Source: Chloroflexota bacterium (GTDB lineage Bacteria > Chloroflexota > Anaerolineae > Aggregatilineales > J027). From it: 64,000 nt of DNA. The stretch covers positions 62,001 through 126,000 of the forward strand of contig QMIT01000015.1 of NCBI GenBank assembly GCA_024434115.1, in the 5' to 3' direction. Under the pieces are notes generated by a model, which worked only from the letters and a program-made list of their open reading frames with translations, was not told the origin of the DNA and made no database searches. Positions 1 to 8,743 of the stretch are shown in pieces. Positions within the stretch are counted from its first letter, which is position 1. Each line of letters begins with the position of its first letter. Position numbers and translations under genes: made by a program.

Positions 1-47
1 GGGAAAACATCTTGGGTCACATCACCTTTTGAAAAAATAAGTTACAC

Positions 48-914
48 TCATGTCATCACCAGCGATTCGTCATCCGCTGACCATTTCACCACACGCACAT
101 CGGGATTTTTTAGCCCCAACAATGCCTCCAATTGATTGCGGAAATGGGCTTCATCCCCGCTGGTCAAATAGAGGGTATGCCCCGGCCCATCCCCGCTCCT
201 ATCGGCATCCATCTCTTTCAAGACCCGCGCCGTTTGTTTGGCGATTGCCGGGCTGGGGTCAATAATCTCCACGTCCGTCCCCATTGCCGTCTGAATCAAG
301 GGCATCAGGAATGGAAAATGGGTACACCCCAACACCAGTTCATCAATCCCGGCAGCCTTGAGCGGGGCCAAAATCTCTGTGACTTGCTGCTGATCGGCTT
401 CGTTATATGGCCCTCCGCGCTCAACCAATGTCACAAATTCCGGGCAGGCGCGTTTGTGGACATGCAGCCCTTGTGCAAAACGGTCAATCAAACTGGCATA
501 CAGTTCACCTTGAAAAGTCGCTGCCGTTGCGATGACACCGATATGATTACTACGAGTTCGCTCCGCCGCAGGTTTGATTGCCGGTTCAGTTCCGACAAAT
601 TTGATCTGGGGAAACGTACCCCGCACATGATGTAGCGCCGCCGCACTCGCCGTATTACACGCAATGACAATCAATTTCGCAGCGGGGAATTGTTCACACC
701 CGTTGAGGAAAAATCGGGTAATGCCTTCCTCAAAATATTGAATCTGCTGCATCGTGCGTGGGCCATACGGCACATGCCATTGGTCAGCCAGATAAACAAA
801 ATCTTCGTGTGGCATCAACTGTTGTAATTCACGCAATACCGAAAAGCCCCCCACGCCCGAATCAGTGACTGCGATTGGGGCGTGCCGGAATTGAGCCGAG
901 GGTTGCTGGGTCAT
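48..914 (-). CDS. murI: Glutamate racemase
   Basis: Interconverts L- and D-glutamate for peptidoglycan precursor synthesis in the cytoplasm. The 288-residue product has the family length. It carries the N-terminal VTDSGVGG motif (Asp18-Ser19), a YLADxxxxPYG segment, the first catalytic Cys in ACNTASA (Cys86) and the second in LGCTHFPF (Cys197), so both racemase cysteines are present. The reading frame is open further upstream, but ATG at 914 gives the normal N-terminus and leaves only 8 bases after the stop of the upstream gene, which suggests co-transcription with it. Its presence supports a peptidoglycan-containing cell. Confidence 0.95.
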   Translation of the reverse strand: MTQQPSAQFRHAPIAVTDSGVGGFSVLRELQQLMPHEDFVYLADQWHVPYGPRTMQQIQYFEEGITRFFLNGCEQFPAAKLIVIACNTASAAALHHVRGTFPQIKFVGTEPAIKPAAERTRSNHIGVIATAATFQGELYASLIDRFAQGLHVHKRACPEFVTLVERGGPYNEADQQQVTEILAPLKAAGIDELVLGCTHFPFLMPLIQTAMGTDVEIIDPSPAIAKQTARVLKEMDADRSGDGPGHTLYLTSGDEAHFRNQLEALLGLKNPDVRVVKWSADDESLVMT

Positions 915-922
915 GGTGATCT

Positions 923-1660
923 TTAGTGGGTGCAGGATTCCACAAATTGACGGAACAGGGCGACCATCTCTGGCACGGTATCTACCAAACACTCAGGGTG
1001 CCATTGTACCCCCATATAAAAATGCGCGTCCGGGATTTCAACCGCCTCAACAATGCCATCGTCAGCCAACGCGGTGACTTTTAAGGGGTCAGCCAATTTC
1101 CCGATGGCTTGGTGGTGGATGCTATTAACCGAAACGCGATGACACCCCAACACGGCAGCGAGTCGGGAATCGGCTTGGACTTCAACTTCATGGGCCAAAA
1201 AGGTGCGCGGTTTTTCGGAGGGTTGGCGGTGTGGTAGAGATTTGCCATTCAATTCCTCTTTGATGTCATGCATCAAAGTCCCACCCAACGCTACATTCAC
1301 GACCTGCTGTCCACGACAAACCCCCATTAATGGACGATCCTCTTCAAAGGCCCATTTTGCAAGGGTAATCTCTAGCTGGTCACGCAGGGGGATAATTTCA
1401 TATTCAAACTGGGTCAGGGCTTCCCCATACCATTCCGGGTGAATATCACCACCCCCCGGAATCAGAATCCCATCCAAGCGTTCATACAGCGAACGCAAAT
1501 CGCTTTCATTGCCATATTCAACAATTGAAACCGGAATCAATACGGGAATACCACCAGCCCGCATAACCGCATTTGAATATTCGGCGGCCATGCCATCACG
1601 CCAACGATCATATTCAATGTGGGTACGTGCGGTGGTAATGCCAATCAGGGGCGGGGTCAT
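923..1660 (-). CDS. Gamma-glutamyl-gamma-aminobutyrate hydrolase family protein (peptidase C26)
   Basis: Class I glutamine amidotransferase-like hydrolase of the PuuD/C26 family, which cleaves gamma-glutamyl amide bonds. Of the 245 residues, the N-terminus (PLIGITTA) is typical. The nucleophile elbow is GVCRGQQVVNVALGG with the catalytic Cys, GILIPGGGDIHP forms the conserved glycine loop, and the late GVQWHPE supplies the His and Glu of the triad. The ATG at 1660 is preceded by AGAGGAAG, so it is preferred to the longer open frame. It lies 8 bases upstream of murI, so the two are probably one transcript acting on glutamate or gamma-glutamyl compounds. The exact substrate cannot be read from the sequence. 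Confidence 0.88.
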   Translation of the reverse strand: MTPPLIGITTARTHIEYDRWRDGMAAEYSNAVMRAGGIPVLIPVSIVEYGNESDLRSLYERLDGILIPGGGDIHPEWYGEALTQFEYEIIPLRDQLEITLAKWAFEEDRPLMGVCRGQQVVNVALGGTLMHDIKEELNGKSLPHRQPSEKPRTFLAHEVEVQADSRLAAVLGCHRVSVNSIHHQAIGKLADPLKVTALADDGIVEAVEIPDAHFYMGVQWHPECLVDTVPEMVALFRQFVESCTH

Positions 1661-1732
1661 GCTACTTCCTCTATGCTCATTAATTTCAACAGGTGGGAAG
1701 TATAACACACGCCCCTATGCAAATTAAGTCCG

Positions 1733-2692
1733 CTAATCCCCCGCTGCCATGACAGGCGTCAACGGCATTTCTTCAGCCGGAGTCTCTTCCCCACTTCCCC
1801 GTACCAACACCACCCCCACCAACGTGACCATGCCACCCACAATCAGCCCCAGCGTGACATGCTCACCCAGCAGCAACACCCCAGCCAACGCTGCGATAAC
1901 CGGGCTAAGATTGTTATAGGCTACCGAACGGGTCGCTCCCAATTTACCAAGTGCGTAACTCCAAACCAAATAGCCCCCCACGCTCGATAGCAGACCACTG
2001 TATAAAATATTGGGCCAAACCGACATCGGAACATCGGAAGGCGACAGCTTGATTAATTCGGGAATGCCGACCACTACCAACCCTAAACAGGTAAACCAAT
2101 GTGCCAAAATTGCCACGGCCATAGAGCCAGACCGTTCCACGATAGGCGCGACATTGATGTTATAGATGGCGCTCAAAATGACACCCAGAATCAACATGGC
2201 GCTTCCCAGCAAGTCATCGGAGGATAGCGACGGCCCGCCCTCGGCATGGCTCATTACAATCAAGATCACGCCGGAGAGTGTAACCACCACCCCAATAACC
2301 AAACGGCGGCTGACGGTCACCAACCCCATACTGACACTCAATGCAGCGACCCACGCAGGCAACGTGGCGACCAAAAGCGCCGAATTCGTCGCGGTGGTCA
2401 AATTGAGACCTAATACAAACAGGATTTGATAACCCACCAATCCCAGTATGGCCCAGCCAAACAGGGCCATCACATCCCGGCGGGGCAGACGGATCAACGC
2501 ACGGTTACGCAGCAGTGGTAAACTAATAAACGGCAGGCCGATGGGAAAACGAATCGCGTTGTAGGTCAGTGGTTCAAGACGCGATAAGGCGTCCTTCGCC
2601 ACAATATAATGCAGTCCCCAGACGGTGACAATCATTAATAAAGCGAGGTCAGCGTGATACTTCCGCAGAAACTCGGTCAGTCGTTTATACAT
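1733..2692 (-). CDS. EamA/DMT-family transporter
   Basis: Drug/metabolite-transporter superfamily permease of 319 residues with about ten hydrophobic helices arranged as two EamA repeats. The second repeat ends in the usual helix pair (ANILYSGLLSSVGGYLVWSYAL, then SVAYNNLSPVIAALAGVLLLGE shortened here only by description). The conserved N-P-V context near the start of the ninth helix and the GE at its end are family hallmarks. The start at 2692 follows GAGGCAACT and gives a short cytoplasmic N-terminus. Members export amino acids or other small metabolites; the substrate here is unknown. It stands divergent to the secreted protein at 2757. Confidence 0.85.
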   Translation of the reverse strand: MYKRLTEFLRKYHADLALLMIVTVWGLHYIVAKDALSRLEPLTYNAIRFPIGLPFISLPLLRNRALIRLPRRDVMALFGWAILGLVGYQILFVLGLNLTTATNSALLVATLPAWVAALSVSMGLVTVSRRLVIGVVVTLSGVILIVMSHAEGGPSLSSDDLLGSAMLILGVILSAIYNINVAPIVERSGSMAVAILAHWFTCLGLVVVGIPELIKLSPSDVPMSVWPNILYSGLLSSVGGYLVWSYALGKLGATRSVAYNNLSPVIAALAGVLLLGEHVTLGLIVGGMVTLVGVVLVRGSGEETPAEEMPLTPVMAAGD

Positions 2693-2756
2693 AGTTGCCT
2701 CTGGTTGGGAATGATGTACTTTCACAAGTGTACATCTAAATTGGTCTGCACATAAT

Positions 2757-3791
2757 ATGGAAAACGCACACAAAAAAGTTCCTTCTGTAATTCTGCTGAT
2801 ACTCGCCAGCTTACTTTGGTTTAGTCAATTCTCTGCCCAAACGAATGCCTCAAATGACGAAAGCTTGCTGCTCCTAGCCCGTGCCACCGATACTAGCCCA
2901 CACGCCCTGTATAAAATCACCCTCGATGACGAAGGCCACCTCACCAAAACAACCCTCCTTGCTGCTTCGGAGGGATACACCCTAGTGAACCACACCCCGG
3001 AGACCCTCGATTTTGCACGGGCCGCCAATGAACCGCCTCTCCGTATTATGATTGCGACAGGCGAGCGATTGATCCTAAGCGATGAACCCACCCCGCCCGC
3101 TGATGACCACATCCGACAGTGGACAGCCCAAATCCTAGCCCAAATCACTCCGCTATCCGGCCCCCGCGATTTTCACCCCTTCTCTAGTGGTGTCCTCTTT
3201 AGTATGACCGGGCCAGCCGATAATTTCCTAAATCTGTACTGGTTGGATTCTTCAGGCACGATTCAGCAGTTAACCTCAGTTGAAAAAATGGAAGATAGCC
3301 CACAATTATTGCTTTCTGCCAGCGCCGAATTTCTCAATTGGCGACCCGGTGGCTCTCCCCCATTTCTCTCCTTTCTCTATCGTGCCCGCCAGCGCGACGC
3401 ACAAGGGCAAGATCATAACGAACTGCGTCTCTATTCGTTGGATGATTTTTCCGATATGCCTGCCCCCTATTTTGGCAAAACGCCAGTGTGGTCAGCCAAT
3501 GGCAATTGGTTAGCGGGCATCCGATTGAATGATGCTACCCCCCCACTTTACATTTTGTGGCGTGTTGAGTGGGCTACGGGTGAAACCATTGAAGTTGGGC
3601 CGGGTTGTAATCCAGCATGGTCAGGGAATTGGCTGGCCTACGATGGGCATGACAACAGTCAATGGCAGGGCTACACCGATTGTTATGCTAATGGTCGGGT
3701 ATTTGCGCAAAATACAACTTCGGGCGAGATCATTGAATTATCAGCGGGGATTGAGGGATACGTGCTGTTAATGGGGTGGATGGGCGGTTGA
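2757..3791 (+). CDS. Secreted protein of unknown function, possibly beta-propeller-like
   Basis: A 344-residue protein with a clear signal peptide: basic start, hydrophobic core ILLILASLLWF, and small residues before SAQTNA. The mature part is rich in short beta-like stretches with W, D and G turns, for example PVWSANGNWLAGI and PAWSGNWLAYDG. These resemble the blades of TolB/PD40 propeller repeats, but I cannot assign the family with certainty. No catalytic motif is visible. No good ribosome binding site precedes the ATG at 2757. It is divergent from the DMT transporter with 64 bases between the starts, so a shared promoter region is likely. Confidence 0.7.
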   Translation: MENAHKKVPSVILLILASLLWFSQFSAQTNASNDESLLLLARATDTSPHALYKITLDDEGHLTKTTLLAASEGYTLVNHTPETLDFARAANEPPLRIMIATGERLILSDEPTPPADDHIRQWTAQILAQITPLSGPRDFHPFSSGVLFSMTGPADNFLNLYWLDSSGTIQQLTSVEKMEDSPQLLLSASAEFLNWRPGGSPPFLSFLYRARQRDAQGQDHNELRLYSLDDFSDMPAPYFGKTPVWSANGNWLAGIRLNDATPPLYILWRVEWATGETIEVGPGCNPAWSGNWLAYDGHDNSQWQGYTDCYANGRVFAQNTTSGEIIELSAGIEGYVLLMGWMGG

Positions 3792-3801
3792 GGGCCGCCC
3801 A
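3781..3801. repeat. GC-rich hairpin at a convergent gene junction
   Basis: TGGGCGG at 3781-3787 pairs perfectly with CCGCCCA at 3795-3801 across a 7-base loop that contains the stop codon of the secreted-protein gene. Neither strand has a clear U-run after the stem, so it is only a weak candidate for a shared termination structure between converging genes. Confidence 0.4.
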
Positions 3802-3809
3802 AATTGATG

Positions 3810-3995
3810 CTATTCGGTATCGGCTACCGCTTGCATCAACGCGACAAACTCCTGCCATTCCTCTTTAAAGAAGTGCAGGGTCATATTAAACAATTCGATA
3901 TGGTGAATTTCTTCGCCATCCGGTTCGCTGGTGCGATAGACCATATAATTCTCGGTTTCAACGAGAGTCTCAGTCAAAATTTCGTGGTCGTCCAT
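3810..3995 (-). CDS. Small acidic hypothetical protein
   Basis: A 61-residue acidic protein starting MDDHEIL at 3995, where AAAGGAG lies about nine bases upstream. The frame is open further upstream, but this start has the only good ribosome binding site. It contains EIHHIELFNMTLHFFKEEW in the middle, suggesting a compact alpha/beta fold. I see no signal peptide or membrane helix and do not recognise a family. It follows the small protein at 4024-4320 by about 28 bases and may belong to the same transcript as the AI-2E permease. Confidence 0.55.
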   Translation of the reverse strand: MDDHEILTETLVETENYMVYRTSEPDGEEIHHIELFNMTLHFFKEEWQEFVALMQAVADTE

Positions 3996-4023
3996 TGTGG
4001 GCTGCTCCTTTATTGAGCCGCTA

Positions 4024-4320
4024 TTATCCGTTATTTGCCTCATAGGTTTCAAGGGCATTCAGCACTTCAATCAACGCCAATAGGCTCGCCCCGCTGTGTG
4101 CCTGCTCATCCAAACCCTCCACTCGAAAACGGCGCTCAATCAGATTTTTCTCAAAATTCGGTTGCTCGGTCACGGCTATCACCCGTGCTTTCATCTCACG
4201 GATACGCGCCATATCCCATTTCGTCGCCATCTTTGTCCAGTAGATACGAAAACCAAAATCTATGCGAGCTTCCGTCAGGGGTGTACCGGGTTTTTCTTCG
4301 TCATTAACTAATCGGCCCAT
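4024..4320 (-). CDS. Small hypothetical protein downstream of the AI-2E permease
   Basis: A 98-residue, charged, soluble protein beginning MGRLVNDEEKPG. It has no recognisable family motif and no hydrophobic segment; the C-terminal third (SLLALIEVLNALETYEA) looks helical. The start at 4320 lies 10 bases beyond the stop of the AI-2E gene, and a GAGGAGG stretch sits about 14 bases upstream, inside the end of that gene. This tight spacing suggests translational coupling with the permease. Function unknown. Confidence 0.6.
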   Translation of the reverse strand: MGRLVNDEEKPGTPLTEARIDFGFRIYWTKMATKWDMARIREMKARVIAVTEQPNFEKNLIERRFRVEGLDEQAHSGASLLALIEVLNALETYEANNG

Positions 4321-4330
4321 ATGTCCGTGC

Positions 4331-5626
4331 TTATTCCTCCTCGACAATCTCTCCTTCCGAAACATCCTCACCCCCACCATTTGGACTTACCAACGCCGCT
4401 GGCATGGCCGGAATCAAAACCGGGTTGCGCGAAATTACCGTTGTAACCCGCCGCCGCGATGGACGATGGAACATATCTATATCCAATAGCTTGCTCCACA
4501 AATAGGTGCCAATCAAACGCAGGGTCGCCGTCACAGGTGCGGCTAGAATCACACCCAGCACCCCGGCAATTTTGGCCCCAAATACCACCGCCACCAGCAC
4601 CACAAACGGATGTAGATTGAGCGTGCTGCCCATGACACGTGGCACAAGCAAAACCGCCTCTAATTGTTGAATCAAAAAATACGTCGCCATAACCACAAAC
4701 GCATAGGGCGGGCCACCCAAGCCGGGAAAGGTCGTACTTTCCGCCACTAATGCAATCAGCACTGCCGGAATCGCCGAGAGGGTTGGCCCAATGTTCGGGA
4801 TAAATTCCAATAGTCCCGCAATAAACGCCAGCACCAACGGCTGTGGCATCCCCAACAAGGTCATAGCGATATAGGTCGCCATTCCCACACTCAGACTCAA
4901 AATGAACTGACCGCGATAGTAGGCGTTCCAAATCGAACCTAATTCACGCAGCAAAAACCGCATATCATCCTGATAGTCCTGTGGCACAATCTCTGTCACA
5001 GATTGGACAAAATGCGAGCCGTCCTTCATCAAATAGAACATCATGACAAAGATAAACAGAAGATTGTAAAAGAGGGTGAACACCCCACCAATCAATCCTG
5101 CGGCGGGGTCAATCAGTCCGGTGGCTGTATCACGCAGCGTGGTCGAAAGGCCATCGTTCGAGTCTACCTCTTGTCCGTCAGCATTAAATAGACCCTCTAA
5201 TAAGTCAGCAGGCACAATTCTGTTTCTACCAATGCGGATCGGTTTACTTAACTGAGCTTGAACATCTTGGCTTGTTTCTTGAATGAGCGAAGGAGCATCA
5301 GTGGCAAATTCTTCCACTTGTTCCGACAAACGTGGTACGATGACAATCCCAACAAGCACAATCGTGGCAATCACTAGTGCAAACGTTAGAAAAACCGAGA
5401 GGGTACGCCGTACCTGCTGAAGGGGTACAAACCACAGTGCCGTCTCTAATTCGTTGACCAGCGGAATCAGCAAATACGACAGCAGCACAGCAATCAATAC
5501 AGGCGTCCATGCTGTGCCCAAGCGCACACTGATATAAAACATCAACCCCAACGCGACGAGTGTTACGATGCGTTTGGTACGTGGTGACCATGGTGGACTG
5601 GTTAACACAGGCAAATCACTCGGCAT
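4331..5626 (-). CDS. AI-2E family transporter (PerM/YdiK type)
   Basis: A 431-residue polytopic membrane protein of the AI-2 exporter family. It has the family layout: an N-terminal helix pair, a long extracytoplasmic segment (about residues 95-170), then a dense C-terminal set of helices with the signature FIPNIGPTLSAIPAVLIAL and the late LHPFVVLVAVVFGAKIAGVLGVILAAPV. The C-terminal tail is acidic and cytoplasmic. Family members have been linked to AI-2 export, ion/proton antiport or stress; the sequence does not decide. A second, distant family member is encoded at 31340-32698. No strong ribosome binding site precedes the ATG. Confidence 0.88.
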   Translation of the reverse strand: MPSDLPVLTSPPWSPRTKRIVTLVALGLMFYISVRLGTAWTPVLIAVLLSYLLIPLVNELETALWFVPLQQVRRTLSVFLTFALVIATIVLVGIVIVPRLSEQVEEFATDAPSLIQETSQDVQAQLSKPIRIGRNRIVPADLLEGLFNADGQEVDSNDGLSTTLRDTATGLIDPAAGLIGGVFTLFYNLLFIFVMMFYLMKDGSHFVQSVTEIVPQDYQDDMRFLLRELGSIWNAYYRGQFILSLSVGMATYIAMTLLGMPQPLVLAFIAGLLEFIPNIGPTLSAIPAVLIALVAESTTFPGLGGPPYAFVVMATYFLIQQLEAVLLVPRVMGSTLNLHPFVVLVAVVFGAKIAGVLGVILAAPVTATLRLIGTYLWSKLLDIDMFHRPSRRRVTTVISRNPVLIPAMPAALVSPNGGGEDVSEGEIVEEE

Positions 5627-5787
5627 TCTGGTTTCGAGGTTCCAACTAAAATTCGCCTAACCGATTCGATTGTACACCAGATTTGACCGCCTCTCACGCA
5701 ATCGAGGCTTGAGATTTAAATATCAGGCTATACACATATTAAGGGTAACTCTCGTCTAAATTCAACCTTTTGTCCCCTTAACCCGCC

Positions 5788-5793
5788 TATAAT
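5788..5793 (+). promoter_or_regulatory. Possible -10 box for the ABC-2 exporter operon
   Basis: A perfect TATAAT lies 35 bases before the start codon of the exporter ATPase gene. I find no good -35 box at the normal distance, so this is a tentative call from one motif. Confidence 0.3.
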
Positions 5794-5827
5794 CGTCCCA
5801 GCGCCATGAGAAAAGGAGAACATTTTT

Positions 5828-6772
5828 ATGGCCCAAAATTCAGACTCAGTTATCCAGACCCAAAACTTAACTAAGAAATATGGCGGGGTGGTTGCCCTCC
5901 AAGATTTAGACCTAGAAGTCCAGCGCGGGGAGGTTTTTGGCTATCTGGGGCCAAACGGCGCAGGCAAAACCACGACCATTCGCACCCTGCTCGATCTCAT
6001 CCGCCCCACCAGCGGCACAGCCACCATTCTCGGCCTCGATTCACGGCGGGATAGTGTCAAAATCCATGCCCAAGTCGGCTTCCTACCCTCCGAAATGACG
6101 CTCTATCACAACATGACGGGCCGTCAGTATGTCCGATTCATCGAACGGGCACGCGGCTTGGCGTGTATGCAAGAAGCCGAACAGCTTGCCGAGCGCCTTG
6201 ATTATGATCTAAACCGCTCATTGGAAGGTTTAAGTACCGGCAACCGTCGCAAAATGGGACTCATTACCGCGCTCATGCACCGTCCGCCCCTGCTGATTTT
6301 GGACGAACCGACCTCTGGCCTTGACCCCTTGATGCAGCAAACCTTCAATGAGTATATACGCCAGATTCAAGCCGAAGGTCGCACGGTCTTTCTGTCCTCA
6401 CATAATCTACCCGAAGTTGAGACCCTCTGTGACCGGGTGGGGATTTTGCGGGCGGGCAAGCTCGTCACCGTCGAGACTATTCAAGCATTGTCGGGTCTGC
6501 GTTTCCGTTGGTTCGTTTTGGAATTCGAGCGGCCCATCGAAATTGAGCAGTTCCGCGCCCTCTCCAACGTGACGGCCTTAGAAACCAATCCTGAAAACAC
6601 GCGACTGCGGATTCAGGTCAGCGGTGCAATTGACCCAGTGATTAAACTAGCGGCGCATTATCCCCTGCGTGATTTGTCCGTCGAACACCCCTCGCTAGAG
6701 GAAACTTTCCTTGAATTCTACGGCAGCAACAACAAACATGATTCGCAGACACAGAAAGAGGTGCGGGCATGA
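5828..6772 (+). CDS. ABC-2 exporter ATP-binding protein
   Basis: A 314-residue ATPase subunit of an ABC exporter. Walker A is GPNGAGKTTT (about residues 39-48), the signature is the variant LSTGNRRKMGL, and Walker B is LLILDEPTSGLDP followed by the switch His in LSSHNL. The LSTGN form is common in this ABC-2 subgroup. A C-terminal domain of about 90 residues follows the ATPase core. AAGGAG lies close upstream of the ATG. The stop overlaps the start of the permease gene by four bases (ATGA), so the two subunits are co-translated. Substrate unknown. Confidence 0.9.
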   Translation: MAQNSDSVIQTQNLTKKYGGVVALQDLDLEVQRGEVFGYLGPNGAGKTTTIRTLLDLIRPTSGTATILGLDSRRDSVKIHAQVGFLPSEMTLYHNMTGRQYVRFIERARGLACMQEAEQLAERLDYDLNRSLEGLSTGNRRKMGLITALMHRPPLLILDEPTSGLDPLMQQTFNEYIRQIQAEGRTVFLSSHNLPEVETLCDRVGILRAGKLVTVETIQALSGLRFRWFVLEFERPIEIEQFRALSNVTALETNPENTRLRIQVSGAIDPVIKLAAHYPLRDLSVEHPSLEETFLEFYGSNNKHDSQTQKEVRA

Positions 6773-7563
6773 CCATTTTTCGTAAATCTATCCGCGATTC
6801 GTGGAAAGGCATGTTTGGTTGGGGCATTGGTTTGGGTCTCTATGCTCTGCTAGTCATCGGCCTCTATCCCTCCGTCGCCGCTCAAAAGGCCGATTATGAA
6901 AAACTGATGGAAAGCTACCCCGACTCCATGCTGGACATGTTTGGCACGGATGATTTGTTCTCACCCATTGGCTATCTTCAATCCCAATTGATGCTGTATA
7001 TCCCCCTCCTGTTAGGCATCTACGCCATCTTGCAGGGTTTGAATGCCGTCACGGGTGAGGAGCGTAAACAAACAATGGACACCCTCGCCGCCCTGCCTAT
7101 CCCCCGCTGGCAAATCCTGACCGAGAAATTTTTGGCGACGTTGGTCATCATGATCGGTATCCTCACCCAGTTTTTTCTGTCGCTGGTACTGGGGCGGGCG
7201 CTCTGGCCCGAACTGGACATTAGCGTTGATAAACTAGCAATGGCGACCTATGCCAGCCTCCTGCCGATTATGGTGGTCGCGGGGGTGGCCTATCTGCTTT
7301 CGGCAACTTTGCCCATGCACCGTCGGTGGGGTGGAATTATTTCGGCGCTATTTCTCATTGGAACGTATCTGATCTATGCGCTGGGTAATGCCAGCCAGAC
7401 GATTGAGAAGTTTCAACCGTTTACCCCCTTTGAATATTACGATGCGGTGAAAATCCTCAAAAGCGGCCTGCCAATAGGCGACTTGCTGGTGTTGATGATT
7501 GCCACCCTCCTCTTATGGGTAGCCTCGTTATACACCTTTGAGCAGCGTGACTTGGGGACATAG
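6769..7563 (+). CDS. ABC-2 type permease subunit
   Basis: A 264-residue membrane protein with six predicted helices. The first (GMFGWGIGLGLYALLVIGLY) is followed by a large extracytoplasmic loop rich in acidic residues, and EERKQTMDTLAALPIPRWQI forms the conserved cytoplasmic coupling region seen in ABC-2 permeases. It starts inside the stop codon of the ATPase gene and ends just before an intrinsic terminator. Together they form a complete two-gene exporter; the cargo cannot be inferred. Confidence 0.85.
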   Translation: MTIFRKSIRDSWKGMFGWGIGLGLYALLVIGLYPSVAAQKADYEKLMESYPDSMLDMFGTDDLFSPIGYLQSQLMLYIPLLLGIYAILQGLNAVTGEERKQTMDTLAALPIPRWQILTEKFLATLVIMIGILTQFFLSLVLGRALWPELDISVDKLAMATYASLLPIMVVAGVAYLLSATLPMHRRWGGIISALFLIGTYLIYALGNASQTIEKFQPFTPFEYYDAVKILKSGLPIGDLLVLMIATLLLWVASLYTFEQRDLGT

Positions 7564-7572
7564 AAAATTTCA

Positions 7573-7609
7573 CAGGGGCGACTCATCTCTAAGTCACCCC
7601 TGCTATTTT
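7573..7609 (+). terminator. Intrinsic terminator of the ABC-2 exporter operon
   Basis: CAGGGGCGACT at 7573-7583 pairs with AGTCACCCCTG at 7592-7602 with a single mismatch, followed by CTATTTTT. It lies 10 bases after the permease stop. It may also work for the converging gene ending at 7632, although the opposite-strand tail is less U-rich. Confidence 0.8.
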
Positions 7610-7631
7610 TGAAAGAGGGGAGAACGAGTCT

Positions 7632-8573
7632 TTACGGCAAGCTGCAATTCGATGAGCCACACGCCTCAAGCAGCGATTGAACCGAACTGGAAGCCGTCAA
7701 TGGGCTGTAGAGATTAATCGCCTGCTGATACCAGCCAATTTTGTCGGCGGCATCCGTTGAAAAATCACCCAACCGGGCTGCGGCTAAGGCCTGACTTGAC
7801 GTGTCACCCAATAGACCAGCTAATTCAAACGCGCAGTTCAGGAGTTGTTCACTCGCTTCCTCGCCCTCAATCATATGATACCATTCACCCAGTCGGATAT
7901 AGGTCGTTGGGGATTCAAACATGCTAATCACCCCATCCGAAGTATCCGCCTCCACAAAGGGACGTTCCACACATTGGCGGGTGCTGGTCGCCAAGATGGT
8001 ATTGATGGCATCATAGTAGAGGCCAAATTGGGCATACAAATTAGCAGTCGCATAGGCCAGCGATTCTTCATCCAAGCCCATCGAACTGAGTGCTGCTAGT
8101 CCACTGTTGAGAATCGCCTCATCTTCAGGGCTAATGCTGGTTGTCGAAACCCCATCTGAGCCGGGAGAGATAGTGGAGAAAGCGGTTGCGGCTGGGTCAG
8201 GCTGCGGCACATCATTCCACATGACCTCATTCGAATAGATAAACGCTGTTGGATTGGGGTTGGAATTGCACTCCACAATCCCATCCGCGTACTGCTCCAC
8301 TACCGTCAAGTCGGCACACAAAATCACCGCTTGGCTGTTGCCCGTCACTTGCAAATAGTCACGCGCACGGACAGGCGTCCCCGGAAAGGCAGGCGAGAAT
8401 GTATTATAATCATCCCACCCTTCGCGGTTCACACCTACCGTACCGCTAGTCGCCAACAGCAGATGGGTGATCTCTTCTTCGTTGGATTGCGCGGTTACAC
8501 CACCCGTCAACGGGATCAGTGTCAAAACCAGCACAATACCTATCCATACTTTAAACCGAATCTTTTTATACAT
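7632..8573 (-). CDS. Secreted FecR-like/TPR-like protein
   Basis: A 313-residue protein with a signal peptide (KIRFKVWIGIVLVLTLIPL, cleavage near TAQS). About residues 40-90 resemble a FecR-like beta domain: SGTVGVNREGW, then PGTPVRARDYLQV, then SQAVILCADLT. The C-terminal half is helical with repeat-like segments (SLAYATANLYAQFGLYYDAI; AARLGDFSTDAADKIGWYQQAI) that look like TPR units. Conserved cysteine pairs occur at the end. It follows the membrane TPR protein at 8744-10498 on the same strand, so the two may act together at the cell surface. No enzymatic motif seen. Confidence 0.65.
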   Translation of the reverse strand: MYKKIRFKVWIGIVLVLTLIPLTGGVTAQSNEEEITHLLLATSGTVGVNREGWDDYNTFSPAFPGTPVRARDYLQVTGNSQAVILCADLTVVEQYADGIVECNSNPNPTAFIYSNEVMWNDVPQPDPAATAFSTISPGSDGVSTTSISPEDEAILNSGLAALSSMGLDEESLAYATANLYAQFGLYYDAINTILATSTRQCVERPFVEADTSDGVISMFESPTTYIRLGEWYHMIEGEEASEQLLNCAFELAGLLGDTSSQALAAARLGDFSTDAADKIGWYQQAINLYSPLTASSSVQSLLEACGSSNCSLP

Positions 8574-8743
8574 GGTGGTTACTGCCCTCTACCCTCTTCA
8601 TTCCTGTGCTACGACAGGGCCTATCAGCTATCATACGTCAGGCGATCCAATGTTGCCTGTCGTTTAATCCACGATTCAAAGCGCTCAATCAACGTTTAAC
8701 CATCGCTCCCGCAAACCCTTATGGCCCTATGACCCTACGACCC